Source of the DNA: JAGVSZ01 sp035456405 | GTDB lineage: Bacteria; Pseudomonadota; Gammaproteobacteria; Burkholderiales; SG8-39 | Length of the DNA: 64,000 bases | Direction of reading: 5' to 3' | NCBI GenBank assembly: GCA_035456405.1 | Contig: DATIDG010000107.1 | Span: 33,236 to 97,235, forward strand | Shown here: positions 1 through 8,675 of the stretch, in pieces | How the letters are laid out: the number at the start of each line of letters is the position of its first letter | Position numbering within the stretch: position 1 is the stretch's first letter | Program-made: the position numbers and the translations under genes | The notes under the pieces: generated by a model | Seen by the model: the letters and a program-made list of their open reading frames with translations, nothing else | What the model was told of the DNA's origin: nothing | The model's database searches: none

Positions 1-325
1 CCTCTATTACACGCTGCGCTTCGGGTACTCGCCGCGCAAGCTCGCCTTCCTGTCCTGGAGCACCTGGCGCGACGCGGGGCGGGGCAGCTGGCCGGACACT
101 CCCGCCGCGCGGCGAACGGGCTATCCGATCGGCGAGATCAAGCGCTGGCTGGGCGTGTTCCTGAAGCGCTTCTTCCAGCTCTCGCAATACAAGCGCAGCG
201 CGCTGCCGAACGCGCCGAAGGTCGGTTCCGGCGGTTCCCTCTCGCCGCGCAGCGACTGGCGGGCACCGAGCGACGGCGAGGCGACTGCGTGGCTCGCCGA
301 GCTCGACTCGGTTCCCGATCGCTGA
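1..325 (+). CDS. nadE: NAD(+) synthase, glutamine-dependent (C-terminal end, 5' truncated by window)
   Basis: This reading frame is open from base 2 to the TGA at 323-325 and gives the last 107 residues of a protein whose start lies outside the window. NadE amidates nicotinic acid adenine dinucleotide to NAD+ in the cytosol; in the long form the ammonia comes from an N-terminal glutaminase domain. The fragment has the C-terminal landmarks of the long, mycobacterial-type enzyme: an RFGYSPRKLAFLSWSTWRD-like stretch, then SQYKRSALPNAPKV, then GGSLSPRSDWRAPSD close to the end. The glutaminase half is not visible, so the glutamine-dependent form is inferred from the family resemblance of this tail. 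The next gene starts 3 bases downstream, so the two are probably co-transcribed. Confidence 0.85.
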   Translation, partial: LYYTLRFGYSPRKLAFLSWSTWRDAGRGSWPDTPAARRTGYPIGEIKRWLGVFLKRFFQLSQYKRSALPNAPKVGSGGSLSPRSDWRAPSDGEATAWLAELDSVPDR

Positions 326-328
326 GCC

Positions 329-1084
329 ATGACCCTCTCGCTCGCAAATCTCGGAGGCCCGGGCGCGGGTGGCGCGTCGAGCCCGCTCGCGTGGGCGGTG
401 ACGGCCTCGATTGCGCTGCACGTCGCGCTGATCGCCGGCCTCCCGGAGCTCTGGGACTACTCGCCCGCGCCTGCGACCACCCTGCTGAACGCACGGCTGG
501 AACCCGGAATGCCGGCGAGCAGCGCCGATGTCGCCCCGGCGGCGGAGCCGGCGAAGCAGCCGCACCTTCCGGCCGAGCGGATGACGGCGCCCCGGCCGAC
601 GAAGGCCGCGTTACCCGCCGCGCGCCCGGACCGCGCGCGACGGGACGTCACGGAGATCATCGAGCCGGCAGCGCCGGCGGCCCCGCTTGAGCAGGCCGCC
701 GTCGCCCCCGCGGCCGGCACCGGCGGATCGGTCAGCGGCGAGCCCACGCTCGCGCCCCGTCCAGGCGACGATGCGCTCGATCTGGGCTCGCTCGCGCAGT
801 ACCGGCTCGCGCTGATCGGCGCCGCGAAGCGCCACCGGCTGTATCCGGAGCACGCGATCGAGCGCGGCTGGCAGGGCAGGGTGACGGTGCGGCTCGCGTT
901 CGGCGCGGACGGCGCGATCGCGGCGGCGCTGGTCCACCGGTCGAGCGGACACGGATCGCTCGACCGGCAGGCGGTCGAGATGCTCCGCAAGGCCGCCGCG
1001 CTCACGCCGCTCCCCCCGGCGCTGCGCAGCCGCGAGTTCTCGGTCGAGGTGCCGGTGCTGTTCGAGCTGCGCGGCGCGGGGTGA
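329..1084 (+). CDS. TonB-family energy transducer
   Basis: The 251-residue protein has the usual TonB layout. A short cytoplasmic N-terminus leads into one membrane segment (about residues 22-42, AWAVTASIALHVALIAG). A Pro/Ala-rich periplasmic linker follows (about 50-150), and a C-terminal TonB domain begins near YPEHAIERGWQG and ends EVPVLFELRG. TonB proteins pass proton-motive force from ExbB/ExbD to outer-membrane receptors for siderophores and other substrates. The ATG lies 3 bases after the nadE stop. No exbB or exbD is next to it. The ferric-iron importer immediately downstream on the other strand makes an iron role plausible, but that is inference. The substrate receptor is unknown. 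Confidence 0.85.
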   Translation: MTLSLANLGGPGAGGASSPLAWAVTASIALHVALIAGLPELWDYSPAPATTLLNARLEPGMPASSADVAPAAEPAKQPHLPAERMTAPRPTKAALPAARPDRARRDVTEIIEPAAPAAPLEQAAVAPAAGTGGSVSGEPTLAPRPGDDALDLGSLAQYRLALIGAAKRHRLYPEHAIERGWQGRVTVRLAFGADGAIAAALVHRSSGHGSLDRQAVEMLRKAAALTPLPPALRSREFSVEVPVLFELRGAG

Positions 1085-1115
1085 GGGGCGTCGCGCCGCG
1101 CGCGGCAAAGCCCGC

Positions 1116-2195
1116 CTACTGCTGCTGCGGGGAAAACGCCACCACGTGATCGACGTCCAGCCGGATGCCGATGCGCTCGCCGAGTGCGTGGTTGTGATGG
1201 CTCGGCACGAGCGCAAGCACCTTCCGGCCGCTCGCGAGCCTGAGCGTGTAGAGGATCTCGGCGCCGCGGAACGCCTTGTGCACGACCTCGGCCTTCAGCG
1301 CGCTCGCGTCGTCGTGCACGACGTCGTCGGGACGCAGCAGCACGTCCACTTGGCAACCCTTGCCGCAGCGGTCGCAGCCGATCTCGCACATCCGCGGGAT
1401 CTCGCCGGCGAGCGTCCCGAGCTCGATGTCCACCGCGCGCGAACTGAGGACATTGCCGGGCAGGAATACGCCCTGTCCGACGAAGTCGGCGATGAAGCGG
1501 GTGGCGGGCCGGTGATAGAGGTTGTACGCGGAGTCCCACTGCACGATGCGGCCGGCGTCCATGATGCCGATCTCGTCGGCGATCGCGAACGCCTCCTGCT
1601 GGTCGTGCGTGACGAGCACCGCGGTGGTCTGCGTGCGCTTGATGATCTCGCGCACGTCCGCGCCCAGCCGCTCGCGCATCTCGACGTCGAGATTGGAAAA
1701 CGGCTCGTCGAGCAGCAGGAGTTCGGGCTCCGGCGCGAGCGCGCGGGCGAGCGCAACACGCTGCTGCTGGCCGCCCGAGAGCTCGTGCGGGTACTTGTGC
1801 GCATGTCCGCCAAGGCCGACCGCGTCGACGAGCGCCGCGACGCGCCTGCCGCGCGCCTGGCGGGAGGCGCCGTGCAGCCCGAAGGCGATGTTCTCGGCGA
1901 CCGGGAGGTGGGGGAACAGCGCGTAGTCCTGGAAGACCATGCCGATGCGGCGCTTCTCGGGCGCGACCGTGACGCCGGTGCCGGAGACGAGAGCGCCCGC
2001 GAGACGGATCTCGCCGCGCGTCACTGGCTCGAACCCGGCGATGCAGCGCAGGGCAGTGGTCTTGCCGCAGCCGCTCTGCCCGAGCAGGCAGCCGATGGCG
2101 CCGCGCGCGAGCGTGAACGACAGGCCCTTGACGACCTCGTGGTCGTCATAGGCCTGATGCACCTCGCGCAGTTCGAGGAGCGGCACCGGGTCCAT
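1116..2195 (-). CDS. fbpC: Ferric iron ABC transporter, ATP-binding protein
   Basis: This 359-residue ABC ATPase would power Fe(III) import with the neighbouring permease and periplasmic protein. Visible motifs are Walker A GQSGCGKTTALR (about 39-50), Q-loop FQDYALFPH, signature LSGGQQQRVALARAL, Walker B LLLLDEPFSNLD and the switch His in LVTHDQQEA. The C-terminal regulatory (TOBE-like) part carries an unusual Cys quartet, C270-x3-C274-x2-C277-x3-C281, just before DVLLRPDD. The gene is transcribed divergently from the permease gene across an 80-base gap that holds a perfect 19-bp Fur-box-like palindrome, so iron repression of both is likely. Other importers of the FbpC/PotA class share this architecture; the iron assignment rests on the neighbours. 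Confidence 0.88.
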   Translation of the reverse strand: MDPVPLLELREVHQAYDDHEVVKGLSFTLARGAIGCLLGQSGCGKTTALRCIAGFEPVTRGEIRLAGALVSGTGVTVAPEKRRIGMVFQDYALFPHLPVAENIAFGLHGASRQARGRRVAALVDAVGLGGHAHKYPHELSGGQQQRVALARALAPEPELLLLDEPFSNLDVEMRERLGADVREIIKRTQTTAVLVTHDQQEAFAIADEIGIMDAGRIVQWDSAYNLYHRPATRFIADFVGQGVFLPGNVLSSRAVDIELGTLAGEIPRMCEIGCDRCGKGCQVDVLLRPDDVVHDDASALKAEVVHKAFRGAEILYTLRLASGRKVLALVPSHHNHALGERIGIRLDVDHVVAFSPQQQ

Positions 2196-2230
2196 ACGTG
2201 GCTGATTATAGAGCGCCTGCCTGGTGCAGA

Positions 2231-2249
2231 AACAAGAATCATTCTTGTT
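2231..2249. promoter_or_regulatory. Fur box (perfect 9-1-9 palindrome) between fbpC and fbpB
   Basis: AACAAGAATCATTCTTGTT is a perfect inverted repeat with 9-base arms around a central C, the same geometry as the classical 19-bp Fur box. It lies in the 80-base gap between the divergent ATPase and permease starts and is AT-rich in a very GC-rich background. Fur with Fe(II) would repress both directions. The identification rests on geometry and gene context. Confidence 0.75.
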
Positions 2250-2275
2250 AAAATCGGCTCCGGGGAGTCAAGGCC

Positions 2276-3961
2276 ATGACGGCAGGGCTCGATTCCGCAC
2301 AGACCCCGACCACAAGGGGGGGATTCCAGGGGCTGCACCGGCGGCCCCTGGGCGCACTCGGCTGGGCAGCGCTTGCAGTCGCGGCGTTCATCGTCGCGCC
2401 GATCCTGGCGGTCGTGGGAAACGTGTTCGCGCCGAGCGAGTCGACCTGGGCGCATCTCGCATCCACGGTCCTCCCCGGATACGTCGGCAACACGGCGCTC
2501 CTCCTCGTCGGCGTCACCTGGGGCGTGGTGTCGATCGGCGTGTTGTCCGCGTGGCTCGTCACGGCTTACCGGTTCCCGGGCCAGCGGGTGCTCGAATGGG
2601 CGCTCATCCTGCCGCTCGCGATGCCGGCTTACGTGATGGCCTACGCCTATACCGACTGGCTGCAGTTCAGCGGGCCGGTGCAGTCGGCGCTCCGGGCGTC
2701 GACCGGCTGGCAGGCGCGCGAGTACTGGTTCCCGGAAATCCGGTCGCTGCATGGCGCCGCGGCGATGTTCTCGTTCGCGCTGTATCCATATGTGTACCTC
2801 CTCGCGCGCACCGCGTTCCTCGAGCAGTCGCGCAGTGCGATCGAGGCGGGGCGCCTCGCCGGGTACGGTGCCTGGGGCACGTTCTTCCGCGTCGCGCTGC
2901 CGCTCGCGCGGCCGGCCATCGCGGGGGGCACCGCGCTCGCGCTGATGGAGACGCTCGCCGATTTTGGCGTCGTGTCGTACTTCGCCGTCGAGACGTTCAC
3001 GACCGGGATCTTCAAGGCCTGGCTGTCGATGGGCGACATCGTGGCCGCCGACCAGCTCGCGACCTGCCTGCTCGGGTTCGTGCTCGTCGTCATCGCGCTC
3101 GAGCGCATGAACCGCGGCGCGGCGCGCTACCACAACACCACCTCCCGCAAGCCGCAGCCTCCGCACCGGCTACGCGGCGCGGGGGCCCTGCTGGCGCTCG
3201 CCGCTTGCGCGGCGCCCGTGGTCTTCGGGTTTCTGCTGCCCGCCGCGATCCTGCTCAGACTGGCGATCGTCGACCCGGACGCACAGTGGGACGCGCGCGT
3301 GCTGGCGCTCGTGGCGAACAGCACGACCGCCGCAGGCATCGCCGCTGTGCTCGCAGTGACGATCGCAGTGGTGATGGCGTACGCAGGAAGGCTCTCGCAC
3401 AGCCCGCTCGTTGCCGGCGCGAACCGCGTCGCCTCGCTCGGCTACGCGATTCCGGGGGCAGTGATCGCAGTGGGGATCATGGTGCCGCTCGGCAAGCTCG
3501 ACAACGCCGTGGCGGCGTGGCTGGAGCAGGCGTTCGGCGTCGATGCCGGACTGCTGCTGACCGGCACCATCGCCGCGCTGATATACGCGTACCTGGTTCG
3601 CTTCCTCGCGGTGGCGCTGCAGACGGTGGAGGCCGGACTCTCGAAGATCACGCCGAGCATGGACGATGCGGCCCGCAGCCTGGGCCTCGGGCCTGCCGCA
3701 ACGCTGCGCCGAGTGCATGCTCCCCTGCTCAGGACCAGTCTCCTGACGGCCGGCCTGCTCGTGTTCGTCGACACGATGAAGGAGCTGCCCGCCACCTTCG
3801 CGCTGCGGCCCTTCAACTTCGACACGCTGGCCGTGGCCGCCTATCATCTCACGAAGGACGAGCGGCTCGCCGAAGCGGCAGTGCCCTCCCTGCTGATCGT
3901 CGCAGTCGGGCTGGTGCCGCTCCTGTTCGTCTCCCGCCGCTACATGCGAGCGGCGGGTTGA
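2276..3961 (+). CDS. fbpB: Ferric iron ABC transporter, fused permease
   Basis: The 561-residue inner-membrane protein contains two homologous permease halves, each with about six membrane segments, as in FbpB/SfuB-type iron permeases. EAA-loop-like motifs are visible as EAGRLAGYGAWGTFFRVALPLARP in the first half and DAARSLGLGPAATLRRVHAPLLR in the second; these loops contact the ATPase. The ATG at 2276 follows a purine-rich GGGGAGTCAAGG. It is transcribed away from fbpC, with a Fur-box-like palindrome 27 bases upstream of the start, and runs convergently into fbpA, with only 9 bases between the two stop codons. Confidence 0.9.
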   Translation: MTAGLDSAQTPTTRGGFQGLHRRPLGALGWAALAVAAFIVAPILAVVGNVFAPSESTWAHLASTVLPGYVGNTALLLVGVTWGVVSIGVLSAWLVTAYRFPGQRVLEWALILPLAMPAYVMAYAYTDWLQFSGPVQSALRASTGWQAREYWFPEIRSLHGAAAMFSFALYPYVYLLARTAFLEQSRSAIEAGRLAGYGAWGTFFRVALPLARPAIAGGTALALMETLADFGVVSYFAVETFTTGIFKAWLSMGDIVAADQLATCLLGFVLVVIALERMNRGAARYHNTTSRKPQPPHRLRGAGALLALAACAAPVVFGFLLPAAILLRLAIVDPDAQWDARVLALVANSTTAAGIAAVLAVTIAVVMAYAGRLSHSPLVAGANRVASLGYAIPGAVIAVGIMVPLGKLDNAVAAWLEQAFGVDAGLLLTGTIAALIYAYLVRFLAVALQTVEAGLSKITPSMDDAARSLGLGPAATLRRVHAPLLRTSLLTAGLLVFVDTMKELPATFALRPFNFDTLAVAAYHLTKDERLAEAAVPSLLIVAVGLVPLLFVSRRYMRAAG

Positions 3962-3970
3962 GCCGCCGGG

Positions 3971-5002
3971 CTATTTCCAGGCGACGCGGTCGAAGACCTT
4001 TTGCGACGCCGGCTGGTTGCGCCCCAGCACCGCGACGTTGATCGCATCGACCCTGATCTGTCCGATGGGCGGGAGGACGGGATTTGCGACCTGAACCGAC
4101 GCCACTACGGGCCATTCGTTGTTGCCGTCGGCGAAGTACCGCTGCGCCTCATCGCTCGCGAGGTATTCCAGGAATTTGATCGCGGCGTCGCGGTGCGGGG
4201 CGTTCTTCAGCACGCCCGCGCCCGAGATGTTCACGTGCGTGCCCCAGGTGGACTGATTGGGAAAGACGATCGCGACCTTCTCGACGAGCGCCTTGTCCTC
4301 GGGCTTCGCCGAGCGCGCGAGTCGCGCCCAGTAGTAGCTGTTCACGACAGCGAGCTCGCACTCGCCGGACGCCACGCCCTTGATCTGGTCGGTGTCGCCG
4401 CCCTTCGGGTCGCGGGCGAGGTTGGCCCTGACGCCGCGCGCCCAGACTTCGGCCTGCGCTTCGCCCAAGTGGTCGATCATCGCCCCCATGAGCGAGAGGT
4501 TGTAGACGTGCGCGCTCGAGCGCGTGCAGATCTTGCCCTTCCACTTCGGGTCGGCGAGCGATTCGTAGGTCGGGACGTCGGCGGGCTTGACCCGCGCCTT
4601 GTCGTAGGCGATCACGCGCGCGCGGAGCGAGAAGCCGAACCACTGGCCGCCCGGTTCCCGGAAGCTCGCCGGGACGCGGCTCTCCAGCGCCGCGGACTTC
4701 ACCGACTGGAACAGGCCGAGCTGCTCGGCCCGCCACAACCGGCCGGCGTCGACGGTGATGAGCACGTCGGCGGGGCTCTTCGCGCCCTCGTTCCGGATCC
4801 GCTCGATGATCGCGTCGTCCGAGGCCTCGATCCGGTTGATCTTGATGCCGGCCTGCTTGGTGAAGTTCCCGTAGAGCGCCTCGTCCGTCTGATAGTGACG
4901 GGACGAATAGACGTTCAACTGTTTGTCTTGCGCTGCCGCTGGTGCGAGGGGAAGCATCGCAGCAATCAGCCCTGCGATGGCGAGGGTTTCGAGGGGTTTC
5001 AC
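3971..5002 (-). CDS. fbpA: Periplasmic Fe(III)-binding protein of the FbpABC importer
   Basis: The 343-residue precursor has a Sec signal peptide (about 1-24, ending APAAAQ) followed by LNVYSSRHYQTDE, the typical start of mature ferric-binding proteins. The NSYYWAR motif in the C-terminal lobe supplies the paired tyrosines that ligate Fe(III) in this family. It delivers iron to the FbpB permease. Unusually it is not ahead of fbpB in one operon but faces it tail to tail and has its own upstream region with a second Fur-box-like sequence. A shared substrate is inferred from adjacency. Confidence 0.92.
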   Translation of the reverse strand: MKPLETLAIAGLIAAMLPLAPAAAQDKQLNVYSSRHYQTDEALYGNFTKQAGIKINRIEASDDAIIERIRNEGAKSPADVLITVDAGRLWRAEQLGLFQSVKSAALESRVPASFREPGGQWFGFSLRARVIAYDKARVKPADVPTYESLADPKWKGKICTRSSAHVYNLSLMGAMIDHLGEAQAEVWARGVRANLARDPKGGDTDQIKGVASGECELAVVNSYYWARLARSAKPEDKALVEKVAIVFPNQSTWGTHVNISGAGVLKNAPHRDAAIKFLEYLASDEAQRYFADGNNEWPVVASVQVANPVLPPIGQIRVDAINVAVLGRNQPASQKVFDRVAWK

Positions 5003-5052
5003 TGCAGCTCCGATTCGGGGGATGGCCGGAAACGAACGGCACGGATGCTAAC

Positions 5053-5071
5053 GCGAATCGTTCTCATTTGC
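5053..5071 (-). promoter_or_regulatory. Fur-box-like site upstream of fbpA
   Basis: Read on the minus strand, GCAAATGAGAACGATTCGC lies about 50 bases before the fbpA start. It matches the 19-bp Fur consensus GATAATGATAATCATTATC at 12 of 19 positions by eye, including the AATGA and GATT cores. With the palindrome at 2231-2249 it would place all three fbp genes under iron control. Confidence 0.6.
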
Positions 5072-5130
5072 AAGGGTGCGCGCGCAATTGCTTGACTTGA
5101 CCGACGTCCGGGTGGAACGGCGCGAGGGGA

Positions 5131-5640
5131 TCAGAAGCTCACGCGCCGCGCGCCGTTGAATCGCTGCGTCCAGTACCGCAGATCCATCTCCTCGATGCGG
5201 ACGGCCCCGCCGGTGCTCGGGGCGTGGACGAAGCGCGCGTCGCCGAGGTAGATCCCGACATGCGAGAACGCTCGCCGCTGGGTGTTGTAGAAGACGAGGT
5301 CGCCGGGACGCAGCGCGCCGGGCTCGACAGCGGTGCCGGTGCGCGCGAGGTCGAAGGTGTTGCGCGGCAGTCGCAATTGCATCGAGCGCGCGAAGACATA
5401 GGCGACGAGCCCCGAGCAGTCGAAACCGGTCTCGGGCGACCCGCCGCCTGCAGCGTATCGCGTGCCGACGAGGGAGAGCGCGATCAAGGCGACCTCACTG
5501 GGTTCGCTTGGCGTGCCAGCGGCAACGGGATCCGTTCCTGCAGCGGAGGTCGGAAGTCGGTCATGCAGGCGCGGCGCGGTGCTGCATCCGCCCAGAAGCA
5601 GAGCGGAAAAAGACAGGATAAACATTGCGTTGAAGCGCAT
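5131..5640 (-). CDS. NlpC/P60-family cell-wall hydrolase, lipoprotein
   Basis: The 169-residue protein starts with a lipoprotein signal (LLLGGC, lipid-modified Cys at about residue 19). It continues into an NlpC/P60 papain-fold domain with the catalytic Cys in FDCSGLVAYVF, the His in FSHVGIYLG and a third polar residue in FVHAP. Such enzymes cut peptide stems of murein from the outer-membrane side. The length and architecture resemble the Spr/NlpC lipoproteins of Gram-negative bacteria. It is monocistronic between fbpA and a divergent secretin-domain gene. The exact bond it cuts cannot be read from sequence. Confidence 0.9.
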   Translation of the reverse strand: MRFNAMFILSFSALLLGGCSTAPRLHDRLPTSAAGTDPVAAGTPSEPSEVALIALSLVGTRYAAGGGSPETGFDCSGLVAYVFARSMQLRLPRNTFDLARTGTAVEPGALRPGDLVFYNTQRRAFSHVGIYLGDARFVHAPSTGGAVRIEEMDLRYWTQRFNGARRVSF

Positions 5641-5804
5641 GTCTCGGGTACTTTAGGAGACGTCGCCCCGGCTGTAAAGCGGCGGCCGGGTGCGCCCGTG
5701 GCTAAGGACCTGCGTAATGCTGCCCGAACCCCGAATCGAGGCGTCCACGCGATCGGGATCGGGAGGTTAGCCTGTCGGCATTCGCCGCGTTGCGCGAGGT
5801 GTCC

Positions 5805-6632
5805 ATGAAGCGCCTGTCCCTCATTCTGCTCTTCGCCCTCCCCGTTCTCGGGATCGCCCGTGCGGACGAGATCGATGTCATCCAGCTCAAGTACCGGACC
5901 GCCGAGCAGGTCATCCCGACGCTCCGGCCGCTGCTCGAGCGGGGCGGCGGGCTGAGCGGCATGCAAAGCACGGTCGTGATCCGCGCGAGCCGCGCGAACA
6001 TCGCGCAGCTCAAGCAGGTGGTCGCAACTCTGGACACGATCCCGAGGCGCCTGGTGATCTCCGTGCGGCAGGATGCCGGCGGGAGTTTCGAGCGGCGCGG
6101 AGCGGGCGTTTCCGGTACCGTGGGCAGCGGCGAGGTGCGGGTTGGCGTGAACGAGGCGCCGCGCCCGCAGTCCGGCCTCACGGTCGGCGTCTACGACTCG
6201 CGCGGCACGGCCGACGATCGCATGACGAGCCAGGTCCAGGCGCTCGAGGGCAGCCCGGCGTACATCTCCGCCGGGAAGTCGGCGCCGGTGCGGAGCCACG
6301 TGGTCACGCCCGCGCCGGGCGGCGGCAGCGTCATGCAGAGCACGACGACCTTCCAGAACGTCGCGAGCGGCTTCTACGTCATCCCGCGCGTCTCCGGCGA
6401 CCGCGTCTTCCTCGACATCGCGCCGCAGCGCGCGACGCCCGGCCAGCACGGCCCGGGCAGCGTGAACCACCAGCAGATCGTGACGACCGCGAGCGGGCGA
6501 CTCGGCGAATGGTTCCAGCTCGGCGTCATCGACCAGAGCGCGGCGCAGTCGCAGTCCGGAATCCTCTCCGGCTCGAGCGGCACGCGCTCGAGCTCCTCGA
6601 GCGTCTGGGTGCGGGTCGACGAGATCCGGTGA
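5805..6632 (+). CDS. Secretin N-domain (NolW-like) periplasmic protein
   Basis: I chose the ATG at 5805 (MKRLSLILLFALPVLGIARAD), 15 bases inside a longer frame that would begin with TTG, because a GAGG lies just upstream and it gives a clean Sec signal peptide. After cleavage the sequence IDVIQLKYRTAEQVIPTLRP with a following STVVIRAS stretch is the fold signature of the N1/NolW domains that precede the pore of type II/III secretins. There is no secretin pore domain: the protein is only 275 residues, with a Gly/Ser-rich tail. It is probably a stand-alone periplasmic protein of unknown job. No secretion genes lie nearby. Confidence 0.7.
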   Translation: MKRLSLILLFALPVLGIARADEIDVIQLKYRTAEQVIPTLRPLLERGGGLSGMQSTVVIRASRANIAQLKQVVATLDTIPRRLVISVRQDAGGSFERRGAGVSGTVGSGEVRVGVNEAPRPQSGLTVGVYDSRGTADDRMTSQVQALEGSPAYISAGKSAPVRSHVVTPAPGGGSVMQSTTTFQNVASGFYVIPRVSGDRVFLDIAPQRATPGQHGPGSVNHQQIVTTASGRLGEWFQLGVIDQSAAQSQSGILSGSSGTRSSSSSVWVRVDEIR

Positions 6633-6690
6633 GCCCGCCGGGCCGCCCCAAGGGCGAACTCCCGAGCGCGGCTAGCGCGAGGGTAGTCCT

Positions 6691-8640
6691 ATGAGCGCGG
6701 CCGACCTCGACGCCGCGCTCGACACGATCTTCGCGCCGGACGGCCCGCTCAGCCGCGCGCTTCCCGACTATCGCCCGCGCGTGCAGCAGCGCGAGATGGC
6801 GTCGCGCGTCGGGCGCGCGATCCGCGAGCGGCGGGTACTCCTCGCCGAGGCGGGCACCGGCACGGGCAAGACCGTGGCCTATCTCGTTCCGGCACTCCTC
6901 GCGGGCGGCAAGGTCATCATCTCGACCGGGACGAAGACACTCCAGGACCAGCTGTTCCATCGCGATCTGCCGGCGGTGCGCGCAGCTCTCGGCCTGCCGG
7001 TCACCGCCGCTCTGCTCAAAGGGCGCGCGAACTACGTCTGCCCCTACCACCTGGCGCACAACCTGGGCGAGGCGCGCCTGCCGTCGCGCCAGACCGTCGC
7101 CGACCTGCACGCGATCGCGCGGTTCGCGCGGCAGACGCGGAGCGGGGACAAGGCCGAGCTCGCCGCGGTGGCGGAGGACTCGCCGGCGTGGCCGGCCGCC
7201 ACGTCCACGCGCGAGAACTGCCTCGGCGGCAAGTGCCCGGACTACTCCGGCTGCTTCGTGATGCAGGCGCGGCGCGACGCGCTAGCCGCCGACGTCGTCG
7301 TGGTCAATCATCACCTCTTCTTCGCGGACGTGGTGCTCAAGGACGAGGGGATGGCAGAGCTTCTGCCGGCCTGCAACACCATCGTCCTCGACGAGGCGCA
7401 CCAGCTGCCCGGGACGGCGAGCGACTTCTTCGGCGAGACCGTCTCCACCGGCCAGATCCTCGAGCTTTGCCGCGACACGGTCGCCGAAGCGCTCGCGACC
7501 GCGCCGGACGTGCGCGAGCTGCCGGACCTCGTGCGTCGCGCGGACAAGGCCGCCCGCGACCTGCGCCTCGCGGTGCGGCTCAAGGAGGCGCGCGTTCCGG
7601 CGGCGGCCCTGGATGAAGACCGCGGCTTCACCGACGCGGTCGCCGGACTGCGCACCGCGCTCGGTACCCTCGCGCGGGGCCTCGGCGCGCTCGCGGAGCG
7701 GAGCGAGGGACTCGCCAACTGCGCGCGACGCACCGCCGAGATCGCCGACCGGCTGGATCGCTGGTCGGCGGACGACGGCGGCGAACTGGTGCGCTGGGTC
7801 GAGGCGTTCACCCAGGCGCTCGCCCTGCACATGACGCCGCTGTCGATCGCCGAGCCGTTCCGTCGCCAGCTGGGCGGCCCGCCGCGCGCGTGGATCTTCA
7901 CCTCGGCGACGCTCGCCGTGCGCGGCGACTTCGCCCACTACCAACACGAGCTCGGGCTGGACGATGCGGACACCGCGAGTTGGGACAGCCCGTTCGACTA
8001 CGCCGCGAACTCGCTGCTGTATCTCCCGCCGGGGCTGCCGCTGCCGAACAGCGCCGAGCACACCGATGCGGTCGTCGACGCCGCCGTGCCGGTGCTCGCC
8101 GCGAGCGGCGGGCGGGCCTTCCTGCTCTTCACCAGCCTGCGCGCGATGCGCCAGGCGCATGCGCGGCTGGCGGAGCGGATGCGGGGCGCCGGGCTCGATC
8201 TTCCGCTCCTGCTGCAGGGCGAGGGCTCGCGCAGCGAGCTGCTCGAGCGCTTCCGCCGCCTCGGCAATGCCGTGCTGGTCGCATCGGCATCGTTCTGGGA
8301 AGGCGTGGACGTGCGCGGGGAGGCGCTCTCCGTCGTCGTGATCGACAAGCTGCCGTTCGCGCCGCCGGACGATCCGGTGCTCGCAGCGCGGCTCGAGCAC
8401 CTGCGCAGGCTCGGCCGCAACCCGTTCCTCGAGTACCAGGTGCCGCAGGCTGCGATCGCGCTAAAGCAGGGCACCGGCCGCCTGATCCGCGACGAGCGCG
8501 ACCGCGGCGTGCTGGTGTTGTGCGATCCGCGCGTGCTCTCGAAGCCGTACGGGCGAGCGCTCCTCGACAGCCTGCCCCCGATGCGCCGCACGCGCGCGAT
8601 CGCGGACGTCGCCGCGTTCCTCACGCGCCGGCTCGGCTAG
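6691..8640 (+). CDS. DinG/YoaA-type ATP-dependent DNA helicase
   Basis: The 649-residue superfamily 2, XPD-like helicase unwinds DNA 5'->3' during repair and replication stress. Walker A is AEAGTGTGKTVAYLVP (about 53-68) and the DEAH box is LDEAHQLP. An iron-sulphur cluster site is formed by the Cys in ANYVCPY plus the trio C-x4-C-x5-C in ENCLGGKCPDYSGCF. The C-terminal motif VI region is KQGTGRLIRDERDRG. The cluster cysteines are all present, which favours an active YoaA/DinG enzyme. It lies 58 bases after the secretin-domain gene and could be co-transcribed. No LexA box is obvious in front of it. Confidence 0.9.
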   Translation: MSAADLDAALDTIFAPDGPLSRALPDYRPRVQQREMASRVGRAIRERRVLLAEAGTGTGKTVAYLVPALLAGGKVIISTGTKTLQDQLFHRDLPAVRAALGLPVTAALLKGRANYVCPYHLAHNLGEARLPSRQTVADLHAIARFARQTRSGDKAELAAVAEDSPAWPAATSTRENCLGGKCPDYSGCFVMQARRDALAADVVVVNHHLFFADVVLKDEGMAELLPACNTIVLDEAHQLPGTASDFFGETVSTGQILELCRDTVAEALATAPDVRELPDLVRRADKAARDLRLAVRLKEARVPAAALDEDRGFTDAVAGLRTALGTLARGLGALAERSEGLANCARRTAEIADRLDRWSADDGGELVRWVEAFTQALALHMTPLSIAEPFRRQLGGPPRAWIFTSATLAVRGDFAHYQHELGLDDADTASWDSPFDYAANSLLYLPPGLPLPNSAEHTDAVVDAAVPVLAASGGRAFLLFTSLRAMRQAHARLAERMRGAGLDLPLLLQGEGSRSELLERFRRLGNAVLVASASFWEGVDVRGEALSVVVIDKLPFAPPDDPVLAARLEHLRRLGRNPFLEYQVPQAAIALKQGTGRLIRDERDRGVLVLCDPRVLSKPYGRALLDSLPPMRRTRAIADVAAFLTRRLG

Positions 8641-8675
8641 AATTCCCCGCCTTAGAGCAGACGGGGGAGCGATCC

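Noticed and set aside
1146..2279. 377-codon open frame antisense to fbpC
   Set aside because: It covers the ATPase gene with its Walker and signature motifs; the antisense product shows none.
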